Below, in pieces: positions 61,786-64,000 of a stretch of 64,000 bases of DNA. The stretch is taken from the NCBI GenBank assembly GCA_027214255.1, contig JAPWHL010000002.1, forward strand, positions 330,356 through 394,355, read 5' to 3'. This DNA is from Roseovarius aestuarii. Its GTDB lineage: Bacteria; Pseudomonadota; Alphaproteobacteria; Rhodobacterales; Rhodobacteraceae. The notes beneath the pieces were generated by a model. The model ran no database searches, was not told the DNA's origin, and saw nothing but the letters and a program-made list of their open reading frames with translations. Made by a program: the position numbers and the translations under genes. The stretch's first letter is position 1. Each line of letters starts with the position of its first letter.

Positions 61786-62313
61786 ATGACTATCTTCCAT
61801 TCTAGCTTCACAGCCGACCTGACCGAATTTCAACCATTGACACACTTCGGAACGTATGCAGCTGCGTTCGAAAATATAGAGAGAAGCCGCAAAAAAAATC
61901 AGTATAATGGGCCAGCCTATATTTATGCGTGCAACATTACTTCACCCGGAAAGATTATATCAATACCGGATCCAGGATCTCCAAGGCCTCTCGCTATTGT
62001 AGATTCATTAGCTAAATCTAAATTATTCGCTCCAAGAGGAGATTATGAGGCCAACTGGAAAGCCTCTTCCCAAATACGAATGGAGCTAGGCAGGCTAATG
62101 GATGAGGATGATTCAGAAACTTTTCTTGGCGACAAGAAGCTATATAGAAGGTGTAGGGGTCACCTTGCCAATTTCCTTACCTTACAAGGCGTCAAGATGA
62201 TGAGCTATCAGAATGAAGTTGAGGACAAGGACTCGACTTCATTTATCGTTGTGGACCCGACGATAATAACAAATACGACTTGCATCGTCGCGCATTTGAA
62301 AGACGAATATTAA
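61786..62313 (+). CDS. AT-rich orphan protein, HFG-motif
   Basis: 175 residues from ATG 61786 (MTIFHSSFTADLTEFQPLTH). The N-terminal PLTHFGTYAAAFENIERSRK and PAYIYACNI recall ADP-ribosyltransferase-like folds where an H-x-[ST]/HFGT element binds NAD, but this is a weak resemblance. Codon use is far more AT-rich than the neighbours (runs such as AAAAAAAATCAGTATAATGG), so it is horizontally acquired. It lies between an IS remnant and a resolvase. Toxin or defence role is speculation. Confidence 0.6.
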   Translation: MTIFHSSFTADLTEFQPLTHFGTYAAAFENIERSRKKNQYNGPAYIYACNITSPGKIISIPDPGSPRPLAIVDSLAKSKLFAPRGDYEANWKASSQIRMELGRLMDEDDSETFLGDKKLYRRCRGHLANFLTLQGVKMMSYQNEVEDKDSTSFIVVDPTIITNTTCIVAHLKDEY

Positions 62314-62551
62314 TAATAGTGCATTCGCTACGCGAAAGAGGTAGAGGTGCGGCGAACGTCAACTGTCAGACCGCGATTTAGATCACTCCGGCTTTGGCTC
62401 GTGATCATGGCGAGATGTCCGCTTCCATGTCTTGGCAAGGGTGCGTTCGCGCCAGCAGAGAAAGTCGGCTCCCCGCCCTTCTAGCCCACGGCTGACACCG
62501 TGCCGTCGCTAAAAGTGTCGGCTGTAAAGGGTTGGAAAGGGTCTTCTGCCA
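62314..62551. other. Intergenic segment before the resolvase
   Basis: No gene or clear repeat seen. A res-type recombination site for the resolvase could lie on either side of its gene, but I find no convincing dyad set here. Confidence 0.35.
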
Positions 62552-63133
62552 TCAACGTTTCGGCCTCTGCCGCGCCAGCGTGCGATAGACGGTTGGCCGC
62601 GAGACAGAGAAGAGCTCGGCCAAGTCCGACACTGAATACTCCCCAGTTGCGTGCATCCGTGTCAACTCCGCCGCCTGCCGGTCGGAAAGCTTTGGCTTCT
62701 TGCCCCTCAGCTTCCCTTTGGCGCGGGCCACCGCCATGCCCTCGCGGGTGCGAAGCCGGATTAGGTCGGCTTCGAACTCGGCGAAGGTCGCCAGCACGTT
62801 GAAGAACATCCGCCCCATCGGATCGGCTGGGTCGTAGACCGTGCTTCCTAGCGCGAGCCGTACCCCGCGCTCAGATAGCCCGTCGGCGATGTCGCGCGCG
62901 TCCGGCACCGAGCGGGCCAGCCGGTCAAGCTTGGGCACCACAAGTGTGTCGCCCTTCCGCACGGCGGCCAGCGCCTGGGCAAGCCCGGGCCGGTCGCGGT
63001 TGCGGCCGGTCAGCCCATGGTCTGTGTAGATACGCTCGGAGGCGACGCCAAGCATTTCCAGCGCTGCGCGCTGCGCGGCGAGATCCTGAGCGTCGGTGGA
63101 GCAGCGGGCATAGCCAATACGTAGGTTTGTCAT
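62552..63133 (-). CDS. Serine recombinase (Tn3-type resolvase/invertase)
   Basis: 193 residues from ATG 63133 (MTNLRIGYARCSTDAQDLAA). Nucleophile Ser in YARCSTDAQ; VVPKLDRLARSVPDARDIAD; GRMFFNVLATFAEFEADLIR with the E-helix; and C-terminal HTH LSDRQAAELTRMHATGEYSV then DLAELFSVSRPTVYRTLARQ. Such proteins resolve transposon cointegrates or invert segments. No Tn3 transposase is visible, so the host transposon is degraded or lies elsewhere. Confidence 0.9.
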   Translation of the reverse strand: MTNLRIGYARCSTDAQDLAAQRAALEMLGVASERIYTDHGLTGRNRDRPGLAQALAAVRKGDTLVVPKLDRLARSVPDARDIADGLSERGVRLALGSTVYDPADPMGRMFFNVLATFAEFEADLIRLRTREGMAVARAKGKLRGKKPKLSDRQAAELTRMHATGEYSVSDLAELFSVSRPTVYRTLARQRPKR

Positions 63134-63351
63134 GGGGCAAGTGTAACGCAAGCGGCCCCTTCAGCGATAAACAAATCGTACCACCCTATCGAGACATAGT
63201 TTTCCCAACAGCAGAAGGAGCGCGAGGCGAAATCAAAACGTCCGTTGAACGATCCCCTTACGGACGCGAGTAAGCCGATTACCAGGGCAGCACGATCCAT
63301 GCCGGGACTGCGGGACGTCTAACGGAAACGGGCGGAATGGACCTGTCGCGG

Positions 63352-63922
63352 TTTGATGCCGCTCCTTTGATAGCATTCACTGCACCAAAGGAGATTGACT
63401 ATGGGACTGAAACGGACGGACGAATTTCGCCAAGACGCGGTGCGGATCGCGCTGACCAGTGGGCTGACGCGCAAGCAAGTGGCTGATGATCTGGGTGTTG
63501 GGATGTCGACGCTGAATAAATGGATCACAGCGCACCGAGACACGGACGTGGTTTCGAATGAGGATTTGGACCTTGCCCGTGAGAATGAACGGCTTCGACG
63601 CGAGAACCGCATTCTCAAGGAGGAGAGGGACATCTTAAAAAAAGCAACGCAGTTCTTCGCGAGCCAAAAGCCGTGAGGTTCAGGTTCGTGGAAGAACACC
63701 GGGATGCGTTTCCGGCAGCACGCCTGTGTCAGGTTATGGATGTCAGCATGCGCGGTTTGCGTGCGTTCCGCAGTCGGCCAGCCAGTCTCAGGCAGCGATC
63801 TGATATAGTGACGTTGGCGCACATCAAAGAACAGTCTCGTCTCAGCTTGGGCAGCTACGGCAGACCACGCATGACGGAAGAGCTGAAAGAGATCGGCTTG
63901 GACATTGGCCATCGCCGCGTAG
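63352..63922 (+). mobile_element. IS3-family insertion sequence, interrupted
   Basis: OrfA (63401-63676) and the start of orfB (from 63673) in the usual overlapping arrangement. orfB breaks off at about 63922 where another IS begins. The left end is not certain; a candidate begins near TGTCGCGGTTTGATGCCGC at about 63342-63362. Confidence 0.75.
63401..63676 (+). CDS. IS3-family transposase OrfA
   Basis: 91 residues from ATG 63401 (AAAGGAG upstream). HTH: DEFRQDAVRIALTSGLTRKQ, VADDLGVGMSTLNKWI; then a leucine zipper ENERLRRENRILKEERDILK KATQFFA. Typical OrfA that partners with the DDE OrfB, often by frameshifting. Confidence 0.92.
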   Translation: MGLKRTDEFRQDAVRIALTSGLTRKQVADDLGVGMSTLNKWITAHRDTDVVSNEDLDLARENERLRRENRILKEERDILKKATQFFASQKP

Positions 63923-63945
63923 GTGAGGTGCCCCTAACTTCCTAG
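63673..63945 (+). pseudogene. IS3-family transposase OrfB, truncated
   Basis: GTG start overlapping orfA. Starts FVEEHRDAFPAARLCQVMDV and reaches GSYGRPRMTEELKEIGLDIG HRRVG, the expected HTH_21 N-terminus of OrfB. After HRRVG the frame enters EVPLTS, foreign sequence from a second IS. The DDE catalytic core is lost. Confidence 0.88.
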
Positions 63946-64000
63946 ACGCCTGCCTCGTTCATTTTCTGCTGTTTCATTTCATAGTCAACCGGTGACAGCA
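63923..64000 (-). mobile_element. Second IS3-family element, end only
   Basis: Begins TGAGGTGCCCCTAACTTCC, a TG-type terminal repeat. On the minus strand the reading frame at 63942-64000 gives LSPVDYEMKQQKMNEAGV and stop, the standard C-terminus of an IS3/IS51-type OrfB. The element continues outside the window and interrupts the first IS. Confidence 0.82.
63942..64000 (-). CDS. IS3-family transposase OrfB, C-terminal fragment
   Basis: Minus-strand codons CTG TCA CCG GTT GAC TAT GAA ATG through GGC GTC TAG encode LSPVDYEMKQQKMNEAGV. The 5' part lies beyond the window edge, so whether the gene is intact is unknown. Confidence 0.82.
   Translation of the reverse strand, partial: LSPVDYEMKQQKMNEAGV

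Noticed and set aside
62314..63133. Complete Tn3-family transposon around the resolvase
   Set aside because: No transposase of the Tn3 type and no 38-bp terminal repeats were found near the resolvase.

Overview
The window looks like chromosomal DNA of a marine-type Rhodobacterales (Roseobacter-group) alphaproteobacterium. This rests on GC-rich codon use, carnitine/betaine-type and molybdenum-hydroxylase gene sets, and phage gene families typical of that order. No 16S or other species marker is present, so the assignment is an inference.

Left part (1-22.67 kb): the right-hand portion of an integrated siphovirus-type prophage that continues beyond the window start. The minus-strand arm runs portal (cut by the window edge), large and small terminase, HNH nuclease, then replication-like, methyltransferase and DNA-binding genes, most of them joined by ATGA stop/start overlaps. 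Next come two small convergent gene cassettes bounded by stem-loop repeats. A divergent repressor/Cro-like switch follows, with a clear operator family (AATCGA-N7-TCGATTA) lying inside two promoters. A long plus-strand chain of small early genes leads to DUF2303, an AlpA-type excisionase and a tyrosine integrase. A tRNA-Leu(CAA) whose 3' end faces the integrase is the probable attachment site. Between the integrase and this tRNA sits a 3.7 kb composite mobile element: an IS1595-type transposase, a single-TRD specificity subunit and a nuclease-methyltransferase fusion in one overlapping operon, bounded by near-perfect terminal inverted repeats. I regard this transposon-borne restriction-modification system as the most notable item in the window.

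Middle part (22.7-52.5 kb): core-like chromosome. It holds DedA-family and DsbB membrane proteins; an Lrp regulator divergent from arginase and an ornithine cyclodeaminase-like gene; an EF-hand protein divergent from an ECF sigma factor; a GlxA-type AraC regulator with a CntA-like Rieske oxygenase, two SDRs and a carnitine-dehydrogenase-like enzyme; a tungstate/molybdate-type ABC transporter; a patatin-like lipoprotein; and a three-subunit molybdenum hydroxylase with a MoaD-like protein. Ankyrin, DUF1275 and DUF937 proteins follow, then a dimethylglycine/sarcosine dehydrogenase-like flavoprotein, gamma-glutamyltransferase, a D-2-hydroxyacid dehydrogenase and an SH3 protein. Together these suggest catabolism of methylated or quaternary amines plus arginine, supported by Mo/W uptake.

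Right part (52.4-64 kb): after tRNA-Gln(UUG) the content becomes accessory: a calcineurin-like phosphoesterase, a frameshifted AAA ATPase, two LysR-controlled oxidoreductase loci, a lone BRCT protein, an aldo/keto reductase cut by an IS5-type remnant, an AT-rich orphan gene, a serine resolvase, and an IS3-type element interrupted by a second IS3-type element at the window end.
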